Shown in pieces: positions 19,990 to 30,222 of a stretch of 64,000 nt of DNA. The notes below the pieces were generated by a model. The model was given only the letters and a program-made list of their open reading frames with translations. It made no database searches and was not told where the DNA came from. This stretch comes from DSOI01 sp041394885 (GTDB lineage: Bacteria > Acidobacteriota > Terriglobia > Bryobacterales > Bryobacteraceae): NCBI GenBank assembly GCA_041394885.1, contig JAWKHI010000029.1:21946-85945 (forward strand), given 5' to 3'. Position 1 is the stretch's first letter. Each line of letters begins with the position of its first letter. The position numbers and the translations under genes are program-made.

Positions 19990-22174
19990 CGTGCTTTTGC
20001 CCAGAAACCGGTCAGACAATTCCGTGGTGCGGCGGAGGGCGTCGATCCATGTCTCGTCCCGCACGAAGCCGTGGCTCTCACTGCGGGTAATAAATATTGC
20101 AGGGAAAGTCCTTACCCTCGCGGATCAGCTTTTCAGTGAGCTGCACCGCATCCTGAAACAGGACGTTGTTATCCACCATGCCGTGAACGATCAACAGGTG
20201 ATTCTTCAAGTTGTTCGAGAACAGAATTGGCGAGCTGCGCCGATACGCTTCCGGATTTGCGGTCGGTGACCCCAGGCGCTGACCCGTGTACCACGCGTTG
20301 TAATTCTCCCAGTCATTCACCGCTGCCCAACTCGATCCCGCCCGGAACGTGTCCGGAGACCGGAACATCGCCATGTTCGTCATGAAGCCCCCGTAGCTCA
20401 CTCCCCAGATTCCCAGACGCTTCATGTCGATGTTGCCGAGCGAGCGCACATAGTCCACCCCGCCCAGCACGTCTTCGAGATCAGGCCCCCCCATGTCCAA
20501 ATACACCCCGGTCCGCCAGTCGCGGCCATAGCCGCTAGACCCCCGATAGTCCAGGTCAAACACCACGTAGCCCTTGTTGGCCAGGTATGTGTTGTAGACG
20601 AACCGCAGGTCGTGATAGCTCCCCCACTGCTTCAGAACGCTGGTGGCGTAGCCGGCGCCGTGAATGAAAAACACGCACGGCCACTGCTGTCCCTTCGCGC
20701 CCAGGGAGTACCCGGGCGGTAGCAGGATTTTCGCGTGAACCGTCTTGCCATCCTGCCGGGACCGGTAGGTGACGAACTCCGTCCGGGGCCAAGGCAGACC
20801 TGCGAATTCCGGTTTCGGCGACGTCGTCACCCGTGTTTCATCCACCCAAAGATCAAATGGCTGTTCGAGCGTCGCGCGCATCCAGCCGATGTACCGGCCA
20901 TCTTCGGGTAACAGGCCGTCATGAAGCCCAGGTCCTTTTGAAAGCTGCTCCTTGCCGGACCCATTCGGCCGAACCCGATAGAAATGGCGTTCGCTCGGTC
21001 CATTCTCGGTGGAACTGAAGTAGATCCATTCGCCCACCCATTGCGGCGCGTGCGTGAACCTCTCCCCGCGAACTTCGAATGGGCCCCGCGTCAACTGGAC
21101 GGCGTCGCCGCCTCCCGCGGCGACCTTATACAGATGGGCGAAGCCGTCTCGCTCCGACGTGAACCAAAGCCATTGGGAGTCGGGAGACCATCCGAATTCA
21201 GACGAAAACACCCACGCCGGATCCTTTTCATCCACCACCACCGTCGATTTTCCCGTCGACGCCTCGGCCACCAGGATCGTCTGGCGCGACGAGTTCACCG
21301 CATCGGACTGGATGGCAATGCGCTTGGAATCCGGTGACCATTCCGGCGTCGAGAAAAACGCCTTACCTCCGATCGGACCCAGACCGATCTCCACAGGGGC
21401 GCCCCCCTGGGACGAGATCACGAAGATCCCCGTCTCCGGCGGCATGTCGCCTGCCACGGACCTGTCGAACGGCGAAGCCGTCACCAGCCGGCCCGAGTAG
21501 TTGGGCAGCGGAATCCGCCGCGCCGCCGCCTGCTCGGTCCAATAACAGATTCGTTTTCCGTCGCGGGACCAGGCATAGCCCTGCAACTCGCGCGGCGCCT
21601 CGATATCGGTCACCTGCCAAAGTTGGCCGCTGCCGAGGTCCTGCACCACGATTTGTCCGCCTCGAATGGACGCCAGTTTGCTCGAGTCGGGCGAGAACGC
21701 CGGGCGGCTTTCGCTGATCTTGGTCCGGGTCAAGCGGAATAACGGCTTCGCGCTGGAAGTGTCGGCTACGAACAAGTCGCCCTTGTAAGCGAAGGCGGCT
21801 TGCTTGCCGTCCGCCGAGAGCGTAAAGGAGCTCAATCCCGCCTCGGGCATGACGTAGTCTTTGCGGCGATCGTCTTTTTGCTCACCGGTCTTCCAGAATT
21901 CGTCGGTGAGGGACTCCAAATCGGTGACGCGCGTTCGATTCTTACCCCGGGCATCCCACACGTAGAGATCGAGAAAACGATGACCTTCGGCGTTCCAAAG
22001 GAAGCCCAGACGCTGTCCTGTCCGCGACCACTGCAAGGCAGAGGGAGACGTCCCCCACACGTAGGGGCGGCTGAACAGACGTTCCAGGGGCCAGGGCTCC
22101 GCGCCGAAAGCCGCAGCAAGGGCGAAAGTCGCGGCGATTGCGGATCTAGAAAGCGGAGAAGACAGCGTCGGCAT
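19986..22174 (-). pseudogene. Exported S9 (prolyl oligopeptidase/DPP IV-like) peptidase, frameshifted at the C terminus
   Basis: A signal peptide (SRSAIAATFALAAAFGAE) precedes a beta-propeller with TolB/WD-like repeats (YAWSRDGKRICYW; GWSPDSQWLWFTS) and an alpha/beta-hydrolase domain with the nucleophile motif GVSYGGFMT and the acid region HGMVDNNVLFQDA. The frame ends prematurely at 20078 after NIYYPQ. The missing catalytic-His segment, ESHGFVRDETWIDALRRT, is present one frame over at about 20075-20020 and runs towards thiE. A second slip in the AAAA run (19995-19998, minus strand) would restore a normal ending, GKAR and stop at 19986, overlapping thiE by ATGA. As written the product of 698 residues lacks its catalytic His. 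Confidence 0.78.
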
Positions 22175-22267
22175 TGACAGGCTTCCATCATAGCGAGCCT
22201 ACCCGCCGCCGGGACGGTAAACCGTCCTCGACGCGGTTCGCCAATATATAGTGGTGAGTAGATAGCC

Positions 22268-25200
22268 ATGGCCCTTTCTCGCACCCTCCTTGCCGCCCTT
22301 TGCGTCCTGCCCGCCGCCTCTGCCGCAATCAGCTTCAATCGCGACATCCGGCCCATCATGGCCGACACCTGTTTCCGCTGCCATGGCCCCGACAAGAACT
22401 CCCGGATGGCGAATCTGCGGCTGGACCTGCGCGAGGAAGCCGTGAAGCCCCGCCGCAACGGCGCAGCCCCGATCGTCCCCGGCGATCCCGGCGCGAGCCT
22501 CATCGTCAAGCGGATCTTTAGTGAAAATCCAGCTCTGTTGATGCCGCCCAAGGCTGCGCATAAAGACCTGTCGCCCGCTCAGCGCAACACGATTCGTCAA
22601 TGGGTCCAGGAAGGCGCCGTCTACGAAGGGCACTGGGCCTATCAGCCTGTGCAGCGGCCCCCGGTGCCCGAGGCCAAGTGGAAGGATCGCGTACGCAATC
22701 CTATCGACGCCTTCGTGCAGGCCCGCCTCGCTGGAACGAAGCTGGAACCGGCTCCTGAGGCCGACAAGCGCACACTCCTTCGCCGGGTCTCCCTGGATCT
22801 GACCGGTATCCCTCCCACTCCCGCCGAAATTGAGGCATTCGAAAACGACACTGCTTCCGATGCCTACGCGAAGGTGGTGAACCGGCTCATGGCCTCCGAT
22901 CGCTACGCGGAAAAACAGGCGATGCTATGGCTCGATGCGGTCCGCTACGCCGATACCTGCGGCTTCCACGGCGACAATGCCTTCCCCGCGTGGCCATTCC
23001 GAGATTACGTTCTGCGCAGCATCCGCGACAATCTTCCTTTCGACCAATTCACTCGCGAACAACTGGCCGGCGATCTGCTGCCGGATGCCGATGACCGCAC
23101 CCGCACCGCATCGGCCTTCAATCGACTCACTCGCACGTCGGCGGAAGGCGGCTTGCAGCCGAAAGAGTACCTCGCGAAATACGGCGCCGATCGGGTTCGA
23201 ACCTTGAGTTCGGTGTGGCTCGGATCCACCATGGGTTGCGCTGAGTGCCACGATCACAAGTTCGATCCTTTCCTGGCGCGGGACTTTTACTCCATGAAGG
23301 CCTTCTTCGCCGACATCCGCGAGACCGGACTGGTGCCCGATCAGGGCGAAAAAGCATGGGGCGATCAGTTAATGCTGCCCGACGCGGTGCAAAAGGAACG
23401 CTGGGAATCGATAGCGGCCAACCTCGCCAAGACCCGTCAGGCCCTCTCCGCCAAGCGTGTTGAACTCGGCGCCGCCAAGGCGTTCGAGTGGGAGAAGGCG
23501 CTTCTCGAACGCTTCCGCCGGGGCGATCTCGATTGGAATGTCCAGCGTCCGGTCAAGGCCACCTCGCGGGGAGGCGCCACGCTGCGCATCTATAACGACG
23601 AGGCCCTCCTGGGCGTGTTCGATCGCGGTGGTAGCGTAATTTCCGAAGCCGCTCCCGGCAATGGGATGATCGTCGCCGAAGGCATGGTGCCGGACCGCGA
23701 CGCCTACATCGTCGACCTCCGTCCAGGAGCCGGCGTATGGGCTTCGCTCGGGTTGGAAGTGATTTCCGATGATCGCCTCCCCGGGGCCCGCCTTGCCCGC
23801 GGATCAGACCGTCTCGTGGTCTCGGCCGTCGAGGCGTTCTCCGGCAACTCCAAACTGCGGTTCAGCGGCGCCCGTAGCAACATGACCTTTTGGGACGCCG
23901 GCCTAACGCCATGGGGAGCCATCGACGATGACCCCAACACCGCGTGGGGCGCGGCTACCTATCGCACATTCCGCACTGCCTTCCTCGCTTTGGACCTCGC
24001 CGATCCCCTCACCACGGGCGCCGATTCGGTCATTCGGGTCGTCGTGCGCAATGATTCCAAGTTCCGCCGCGCTCAGCCCGGACGTTTCCGTATCGCCCTC
24101 GCCAGGGATCGCGCCGCGCAGCCGGTAGCCGACCGGGAAGCCAAGCCTACCGTGGCCGGTATGTCGCCCGAACTGGTGAAGGCCATCGAGACGCCCGCCG
24201 AGGATCGTACCGAAGCGCAATGGGAGTTGACCGGAGACCTGGTCGACTCCACCCACGAAGCGCTCACACCCGCCTGGGCCGCGCTTATGCGCGCCGAAGC
24301 TGACCGGGTTGTGTTGCGGGAGGAGATTCCGCGCGTCGTTGCCACAGTTTCGGTGGAGCCGGAACCGACGCGGATCCTCGCGCGCGGCAATTTCCTGGAC
24401 GAATCCGGTGACGTCGTTCAGCCCGCCATCCCCGCTTTTCTCGGCAAGCTCGAAACCGGCGGCAAGCGCGCCACCCGGCTCGACCTCGCCAATTGGCTCG
24501 TCGACAAGAACAATCCCCTCACCGCTCGCGCCTACGCGAATCGCACATGGCGCCAGCTCTTCGGCACTGGACTCTCGAAGGTCCTCGAGGACCTCGGCTC
24601 GCAGGGCGAATGGCCCACGCATCCGGAACTGCTGGATTGGCTGGCGGCGGAATTCATGACCCCCTCGTGGGAGCCCGCCGGCGCCCACTCCTGGGACATG
24701 CGCCATCTCGTGCGCACCATCGTCATGAGCCATGCCTACCGCCAAAGCTCGTCCCCGTCGCCGGCTGCGCTGCAGGCCGACCCCGAGAACCGTCTGCTCG
24801 CCCGCCAGTCGCGCTATCGCGTGGAAGCGGAAGTTGTCCGCGACATCGCCCTCAGCGTCAGCGGGCTACTCGCCGAAAAATTCGGGGGACCCAGCGTGAA
24901 ACCGTATCAGCCGCGCGGATATCTCGTCGCACTCAATTTCCCCCGCCGCGACTATTCCGAAAGTTGGGGTGAGGACTTGTATCGCCGCGGTCTCTACACC
25001 TTCTGGCAGCGGACCTTTTTGCACCCGAGCATCGCCGCCTTCGACGCGCCCACCCGCGAAGAATGCACCGTGAACCGCACCTCCTCCAACACGCCCCTGC
25101 AATCGCTGGTGCTTCTCAACGATCCGATCTACGTCGAGGCTGCCCGCGTGTTCGGCCAGAACATGGTGGCTCGGGGCGGCAAATCGCCCGCCGAGCGCAT

Positions 25201-25438
25201 CGCCTGGGGATTCCGTCAGGCGGTCGGACGCACGCCCACCACGGAAGAGACCGGCGTACTCGCCGAACTGTATCGCAACAACCTGGACCGCTACCAGACC
25301 GCTCCCGCCGAGGCAAGGAAGCTCGTTTCCGCCGGTGAGTATCCCATTGCCGTTAACGGCGAGCCGGCCGATATTGCCGCCTCGATTACGGTCGCCCGCG
25401 CGATCCTGAACCTGCACGAGACCATTACGAGGAACTGA
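22268..25438 (+). CDS. Exported cytochrome-like/DUF1549/DUF1553 protein (PSCyt1-PSCyt2-PSD1)
   Basis: The 1056-residue product has a signal peptide, then a planctomycete-type cytochrome domain with the haem motif CFRCH (residues 35-39, FNRDIRPIMADTCFRCHG) and the downstream MPPKAAHKDLSPAQ region. DUF1549 follows (LRRVSLDLTGIPPTPAEIEAFE) with a second motif CAECHDHKFDP near residue 324, a beta-sandwich insert, and C-terminal DUF1553 (NPLTARAYANRTWRQLFGTGL; RTSSNTPLQSLVLLNDP). Such proteins are abundant in Planctomycetes, Verrucomicrobia and Solibacter-like acidobacteria. A function in periplasmic degradation of complex glycans is proposed but not established. The DUF1501 partner starts two bases after the stop, so the two are an operon. 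Confidence 0.88.
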   Translation: MALSRTLLAALCVLPAASAAISFNRDIRPIMADTCFRCHGPDKNSRMANLRLDLREEAVKPRRNGAAPIVPGDPGASLIVKRIFSENPALLMPPKAAHKDLSPAQRNTIRQWVQEGAVYEGHWAYQPVQRPPVPEAKWKDRVRNPIDAFVQARLAGTKLEPAPEADKRTLLRRVSLDLTGIPPTPAEIEAFENDTASDAYAKVVNRLMASDRYAEKQAMLWLDAVRYADTCGFHGDNAFPAWPFRDYVLRSIRDNLPFDQFTREQLAGDLLPDADDRTRTASAFNRLTRTSAEGGLQPKEYLAKYGADRVRTLSSVWLGSTMGCAECHDHKFDPFLARDFYSMKAFFADIRETGLVPDQGEKAWGDQLMLPDAVQKERWESIAANLAKTRQALSAKRVELGAAKAFEWEKALLERFRRGDLDWNVQRPVKATSRGGATLRIYNDEALLGVFDRGGSVISEAAPGNGMIVAEGMVPDRDAYIVDLRPGAGVWASLGLEVISDDRLPGARLARGSDRLVVSAVEAFSGNSKLRFSGARSNMTFWDAGLTPWGAIDDDPNTAWGAATYRTFRTAFLALDLADPLTTGADSVIRVVVRNDSKFRRAQPGRFRIALARDRAAQPVADREAKPTVAGMSPELVKAIETPAEDRTEAQWELTGDLVDSTHEALTPAWAALMRAEADRVVLREEIPRVVATVSVEPEPTRILARGNFLDESGDVVQPAIPAFLGKLETGGKRATRLDLANWLVDKNNPLTARAYANRTWRQLFGTGLSKVLEDLGSQGEWPTHPELLDWLAAEFMTPSWEPAGAHSWDMRHLVRTIVMSHAYRQSSSPSPAALQADPENRLLARQSRYRVEAEVVRDIALSVSGLLAEKFGGPSVKPYQPRGYLVALNFPRRDYSESWGEDLYRRGLYTFWQRTFLHPSIAAFDAPTREECTVNRTSSNTPLQSLVLLNDPIYVEAARVFGQNMVARGGKSPAERIAWGFRQAVGRTPTTEETGVLAELYRNNLDRYQTAPAEARKLVSAGEYPIAVNGEPADIAASITVARAILNLHETITRN

Positions 25439-25440
25439 TC

Positions 25441-26829
25441 ATGGCAGACTTCCATACCCAAATCGCCCGTCGAACGTTCCTGCGGCGCACCGGGGCCGGT
25501 CTGGCCGCCCTCCGGACGCTGCTCGCCAAAGGTACCACCGGTGTCGTGCAGCCGCTCCATCACGCCGCCAAAGCCAAACGGGTCATCTTCCTCTATCAGG
25601 CCGGCGGCCCCTCGCATCTGGAAACGTTCGACCCCAAGCCCAAGCTCAAGGAGATGCACGGCAAGCCGATGCCGGAATCCTTCACCAAAGGGCAACAAAT
25701 CGCCCAATTGCAGGGGCGCCCGCTGGTCTGCTTCGGCCCTCAGTTTGACTTCCAGCGCTACGGCGCAAGCGGACAACAGATGACCACCCTGTTCCCGCAA
25801 ATGGGCTCGATCGCCGACGATGTCTGCATCGTACGGTCCATGTGGACCGAACAGATCAATCATGACCCGGCGCACACGGTGATGAATTCCGGCGCCATCG
25901 TCACCGGACGGCCCAGCATGGGGTCCTGGATCCTCTATGGGCTCGGAGCGGAAACCGAGGACCTCCCCGGTTTCGTTGTCCTTATGTCCTCCGGCCGCGG
26001 CGGACAGATGCAGCCCATCGCCGCGCGGCAATGGTCGGCCGGTATCCTGCCGAGCAAGTTCCAGGGCGTGAAGCTCAACAGCGTCGGTGACCCTGTTCTC
26101 TACATCCGCAACCCCGAGGGCATCGGCGATGCCGTGCAAGCGGACTCCATCCGGGCTATCAACCGCCTCAACAAGCTTCAGTACGACGCGCTCGAAGATC
26201 CTGAAATCCAGACGAGAATCGCGCAGTATGAAATGGCCGCCCGCATGCAAACCAGCGTGCCGGGATTGATGGACGTTTCCAAGGAGCCGGCGAAGATTCT
26301 CGACGACTACGGCGCCAAGCCCGGCGATGGGAGCTTTGCTTCCAACTGCCTGCTCGCCCGCCGCCTCGCCGAAAGAGGGGTGCGGTTCATTCAGCTCTAC
26401 CACCGCGACTGGGACCATCACGCCGGCATCGCGGGCAACATGCCGCTCAAGGCCGAGGAGGTCGATCGTCCCACCGCCGCTCTCATCCGCGATCTGAAGG
26501 AGCGCGGCATGCTCGACGAAACACTCGTGGTCTGGGGCGGGGAGTTCGGGCGCACTCCCATGTCGCAGGGCGGCAGTGGGCGGGACCACCACATCAAGGG
26601 CTTCAGTTACATGATGGCGGGCGGAGGGATCAAGCCAGGCATCACCTATGGAGCGACGGATGAGCTCGGCTACGCCGCCGTCGAGAATCCGGTGAGCGTG
26701 CATGATTTTCATGCCACCATGCTGCACCTGCTCGGCATCGATCACCTCCGGTTGACGGTGAAGTATCAGGGGCTGGACGCCCGGTTGACGGGGATCTCCG
26801 GCGAGGTGGTGCGCGGCATCCTGGCGTGA
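25441..26829 (+). CDS. DUF1501 family protein with Tat-like signal
   Basis: The 462-residue product begins with a twin-arginine-like leader (ARRTFLRRTGAGLAALRTLL), so it is probably exported in folded form. The DUF1501 fold is recognisable by VIFLYQAGGPSHLETFDPKP, MWTEQINHDPAHTVMNSG, LARRLAERGVRFIQLYHRDWDHH, and LVVWGGEFGRTPMSQG with GRDHHIKGF. This is the alkaline phosphatase/sulfatase-like superfamily, and the His/Asp residues could hold metal. The enzymatic role is unproven; genes for DUF1501 almost always follow a DUF1549/DUF1553 gene, as here with a two-base gap. Confidence 0.88.
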   Translation: MADFHTQIARRTFLRRTGAGLAALRTLLAKGTTGVVQPLHHAAKAKRVIFLYQAGGPSHLETFDPKPKLKEMHGKPMPESFTKGQQIAQLQGRPLVCFGPQFDFQRYGASGQQMTTLFPQMGSIADDVCIVRSMWTEQINHDPAHTVMNSGAIVTGRPSMGSWILYGLGAETEDLPGFVVLMSSGRGGQMQPIAARQWSAGILPSKFQGVKLNSVGDPVLYIRNPEGIGDAVQADSIRAINRLNKLQYDALEDPEIQTRIAQYEMAARMQTSVPGLMDVSKEPAKILDDYGAKPGDGSFASNCLLARRLAERGVRFIQLYHRDWDHHAGIAGNMPLKAEEVDRPTAALIRDLKERGMLDETLVVWGGEFGRTPMSQGGSGRDHHIKGFSYMMAGGGIKPGITYGATDELGYAAVENPVSVHDFHATMLHLLGIDHLRLTVKYQGLDARLTGISGEVVRGILA

Positions 26830-26848
26830 GGGGCGCCGCAGGCGGCTT

Positions 26849-26896
26849 GTGATAAACTTTCTTTAATCTGGCTTGTTCAGATTAAGAGAGGTTTAC
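26849..26896 (+). promoter_or_regulatory. Leader of Oar-like gene: shared box and hairpin
   Basis: GATAAACTTT at 26851-26860 is followed by the inverted repeat TTAATC (26863-26868) and GATTAA (26880-26885) around an 11-base loop, then the ribosome site GAGAGG and the ATG at 26897. The same elements in the same order precede the paralogue at 30223. A role in promoter recognition or in hiding the ribosome site is inference. Confidence 0.45.
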
Positions 26897-29800
26897 ATGA
26901 AGCTCGCTTGGCTACTGCTCCTTGCCGCCGTGTCGCTCTGGGCTCAAACGGCCACCGTGACCGGCCGCGTCACCGACGCTTCCGGCGCCATCATCCCCTC
27001 GGCCTCGGTGACGATCGCCAACGTCGCCACGCTGGTCGACCGTACTTCCACCGTCAACGAGTCCGGCTACTACACCTTTGCCCTCCTCCAGCCCGGACGC
27101 TATCAGATCCGTGTGGAATCAACCGGCTTCAAGACGATCACTCGCTCCGGACTCGTCTTCGAAACCGACCAGCGAGCCGAGCTCAACTTTTCCATGGAGG
27201 TCGGTGCGGTTTCCGAACAGATCGAGGTTACGGCCAACGTCGCTCAGTTGAACACCGTCGAAGCGTCTCGCGGCCAAGTGATTGAGAACCGCCGCATCGT
27301 GGAGATGCCGCTGAACGGCCGCAACTACAATCAGCTCGCGCTGCTGTCGGCCGGAACCGTCCAGCCGCTGGCGGGCGCGCGGATGGAGGGTTTTTCGGTC
27401 AACGGCATGCGAGTCTCGCAAAACAACTTTCAGCTTGACGGGGTGGATAACAACGGCATCGAACTCGCCGGCGCACAGCGGCGTTCCGAGATGGTCCAGC
27501 CCTCCATTGACGCCATTCAGGAATTCAAGGTCCAGACGAATGCCTACGCGGCGGAATTCGGCCGCGCCATGGGAGCCGTGGTCAACGTCACCACCAAGAG
27601 CGGCACCAATGGTATTCACGGCACTGCGTTCGAGTTCCTTCGCAACGAGAAACTCGACGCCCGCAACTTCTTCACGCCCGCCAACACAGCCAAACCTCCG
27701 TTCAAGCGCAATCAGTACGGCTTCACGATCGGTGGCCCCATCTACATCCCCAAAGTCGTCGACGGGCGCAATCGCTTCTTCTTTTTCACAGACTGGGAGG
27801 GCACCAAGGTCCGCGAATCTTCCACCATCACGTCCACGATTCCCACTCTCGGCATGCGCACCGGTGACTTCTCCGATCTACTCGCACAACGGAACCGGGC
27901 CATTCGGGACCCACAGACTAATTCTCCGTTCCCGGGCGCCCGTATTCCCGCTTCTCGCATTGACCCTGTGTCGAACACCCTGGTGGGTCTCTATCCCAAT
28001 CCGCAGAATGGGAACATCGCCAACAACTTCGTCAACATTTCTCCACGCAATCAGGACGTGACACGTTGGGACGTCCGCATCGACACCAATATCACCACCA
28101 ACGACAATGTCTTCTGGCGCCTCTCGAAACAGAACCTCGACAATCCTGTTTCGCTCGCCCTTCCCCCGCCGGCCTACGGGGGCGGCTTTGACTTCATCAC
28201 CGAAGGCTATAACACTGGCGCCACCTGGAATCACATCTGGTCCCCGAACCTGATCCAATCCGTTCGCGGCGCCTGGAACCTGGCGCTGTTCAAACGCGAC
28301 AACCCGGCCCAGACCAACGGCGAGTTCCTCAATCGGAAATATGGCATCCCCGGCGGCAATCAGGACATTCCCGGCGGCTTTTCATCCATGGGCATCACCG
28401 GCTACCGATCCCTCGGCATTGGCGCGTTCAACCCCGTTGATCGTGACTCTCAGAACCGCCAGCTGGCGAGCGATCTCACCTGGACCCACGGCCGCCACTC
28501 CGTCAAGGGCGGCTTCAACTTGCTCCGCTCGCAAAATAATATCTACAACATCCGAACCCAGATTGGCGGCTACAGCTTCAATGCCCGCTACACCACCGAC
28601 GGTATGGGCGATTTTCTGCTCGGAATGGCCAATCAGTACACCTGGAACACGCCTCTCCAGGTCGACTTGCGCATGTGGAACCTCGGCTTCTTCGTCAGGA
28701 CGACTATAAGATCTCGCCTCGTCTCACCCTCAATCTGGGCCTTCGCTACGAGGTGGTGCCCCTCGTGGACAAGCGTGACCGTATGGGCATCTTCGATACC
28801 TACACGGACCCTGCCAGTCCACGTCTCATCTATGCCGGGGCCGAAGGCAAAGACCGCTACAACCGGGCCATGTTCCACACCGACAAGAACAACTGGATGC
28901 CGCGCGTCGGCCTCGCCTACAAGCTCACCGAAAAGACCGCCTTGCGTGCCGGCTACGGCATCTTCTACACCTACCTGGAACCATTCGGAGACGCGCAGTA
29001 CCTGATCGGGAATCCGCCCAACGCCTACGGAGTCAACATCGCTTCGAGCGCGACCACTCCCGCGGTTTTGCTCAAGAATGGCCCGGCGGCCGGAGCGCTC
29101 ACGCTCGAAAAGGCTGTCGGCCTGACGTTCGTGTCGTACGAACGCCGCGGCGACCTGGGTTACGCACAGCAGTGGAATTTCAACATCCAGCGCGAACTTG
29201 GCCGCGATTGGCTCTTCGAGACCGGCTACAACGGGTCACGCGGCGTTCATCTACTCATGCGCTTCGAAGATAACTTCTCGCCGCCCGGCCCCGGCAACAT
29301 CAACGCCAAGCGCACGTATCTGCGAGCGGAAATTCCGGGCACAGGCATCGTCAGTTCGCCCCTCGGCCCCGTCCAGGGCTACAAGAACAATGCCAACTCG
29401 AGTTATCACGGCTGGGTTACCAAGATCGAAAAGCGCTTCTCGCAGGGCTTCACGTTGTTGACATCCTACGGCTGGACCAAGACCATCGGCGACACGTGCG
29501 GAAACTCCGCCGCCGGCAACACGTCCGGGTGCGGCTATCAGGACACTCGTTTTCTCAACCTGGAAAAGTCCGTCGACAATCAACACGTCCCCCACCGATT
29601 CGTGCTGAGCGGAATCTACGAACTCCCGTTCGGACGCGGCAAGCAATTTGGCGGATCCATGCACCCGGTAGCTAACGCGATCGCCGGCGGATGGGGCGTC
29701 GGCTCGATCGTCACTTGGGCCTCCGGACGCCCCTATAGCCTCACTGTGCAGGGCAACCCGGCGAATACCGGTTCCGTGGGGGTCGTCAACCGCCCCAACG

Positions 29801-30126
29801 TCGTTGGCGATCCAGATGCGGGAGAACGCACGCTCGACCGTGACTTCAATACCGCCGCCTTCGTTCCCAACAACCGGTACGAGATTGGCGCGCTCGGGCG
29901 TAACACCATGCGCCAACGGAGCCTGTTTGGCTGGGACTTTTCGGCGATGAAGAACTTCCGTCTCGCTGAAGCGCTCACGTTGCAGTTCCGCTTCGAAGCC
30001 TTCCAATTCACCAACACGCCTCGCTTCGGGCAGGCGGGCAATGTCGTCGGGTCCAACGCCTTCGGCCGGATCTCCAGTGCCGATACGCCGAGGAACCTCC
30101 AATTCGGGTTGAAGATGATCTGGTAG
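26897..30126 (+). pseudogene. Oar-like TonB-dependent outer-membrane protein (twin 1), frameshifted
   Basis: Signal peptide (KLAWLLLLAAVSLWAQ), carboxypeptidase-regulatory domain (ATVTGRVTDASGAIIPSASV), plug (VEMPLNGRNYNQLALLSAGT; FQLDGVDNNGIELAG; AVVNVTTKSGTNGIHG) and barrel. The first frame is lost at about 28696: it reads LGFFVRTT where the twin at 30223 has LGFFLQDDYK. Adding one C (GTCAGG to GTCCAGG) restores VQDDYKISPRLTLNLGLRYE, which continues uninterrupted to the end LQFGLKMIW at 30126. The corrected protein would be about 1076 residues. The two twins are nearly the same protein but differ at many silent sites, which argues for long selection on both and against long-standing loss. 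Start chosen at 26897 because GAGAGG lies upstream and it opens the signal peptide. Confidence 0.8.
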
Positions 30127-30178
30127 AGAGACCCCGAACCCGTCCAGTCCCGTCCCGTTCGACAGCCTCATGAAGGTT

Positions 30179-30222
30179 TGATAAACTTTAATCGCCTGTT
30201 CAGGGATTAAAGGAGATCAGTC
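30179..30222 (+). promoter_or_regulatory. Leader of second Oar-like gene: shared box and hairpin over the ribosome site
   Basis: GATAAACTTT at 30180-30189 runs into TTTAATC (30187-30193), which pairs perfectly with GATTAAA (30205-30211) around an 11-base loop. AGGAG at 30211-30215 starts inside the right arm, seven bases before the ATG at 30223, so the hairpin could limit ribosome access. The left box could be part of a promoter. Confidence 0.5.
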
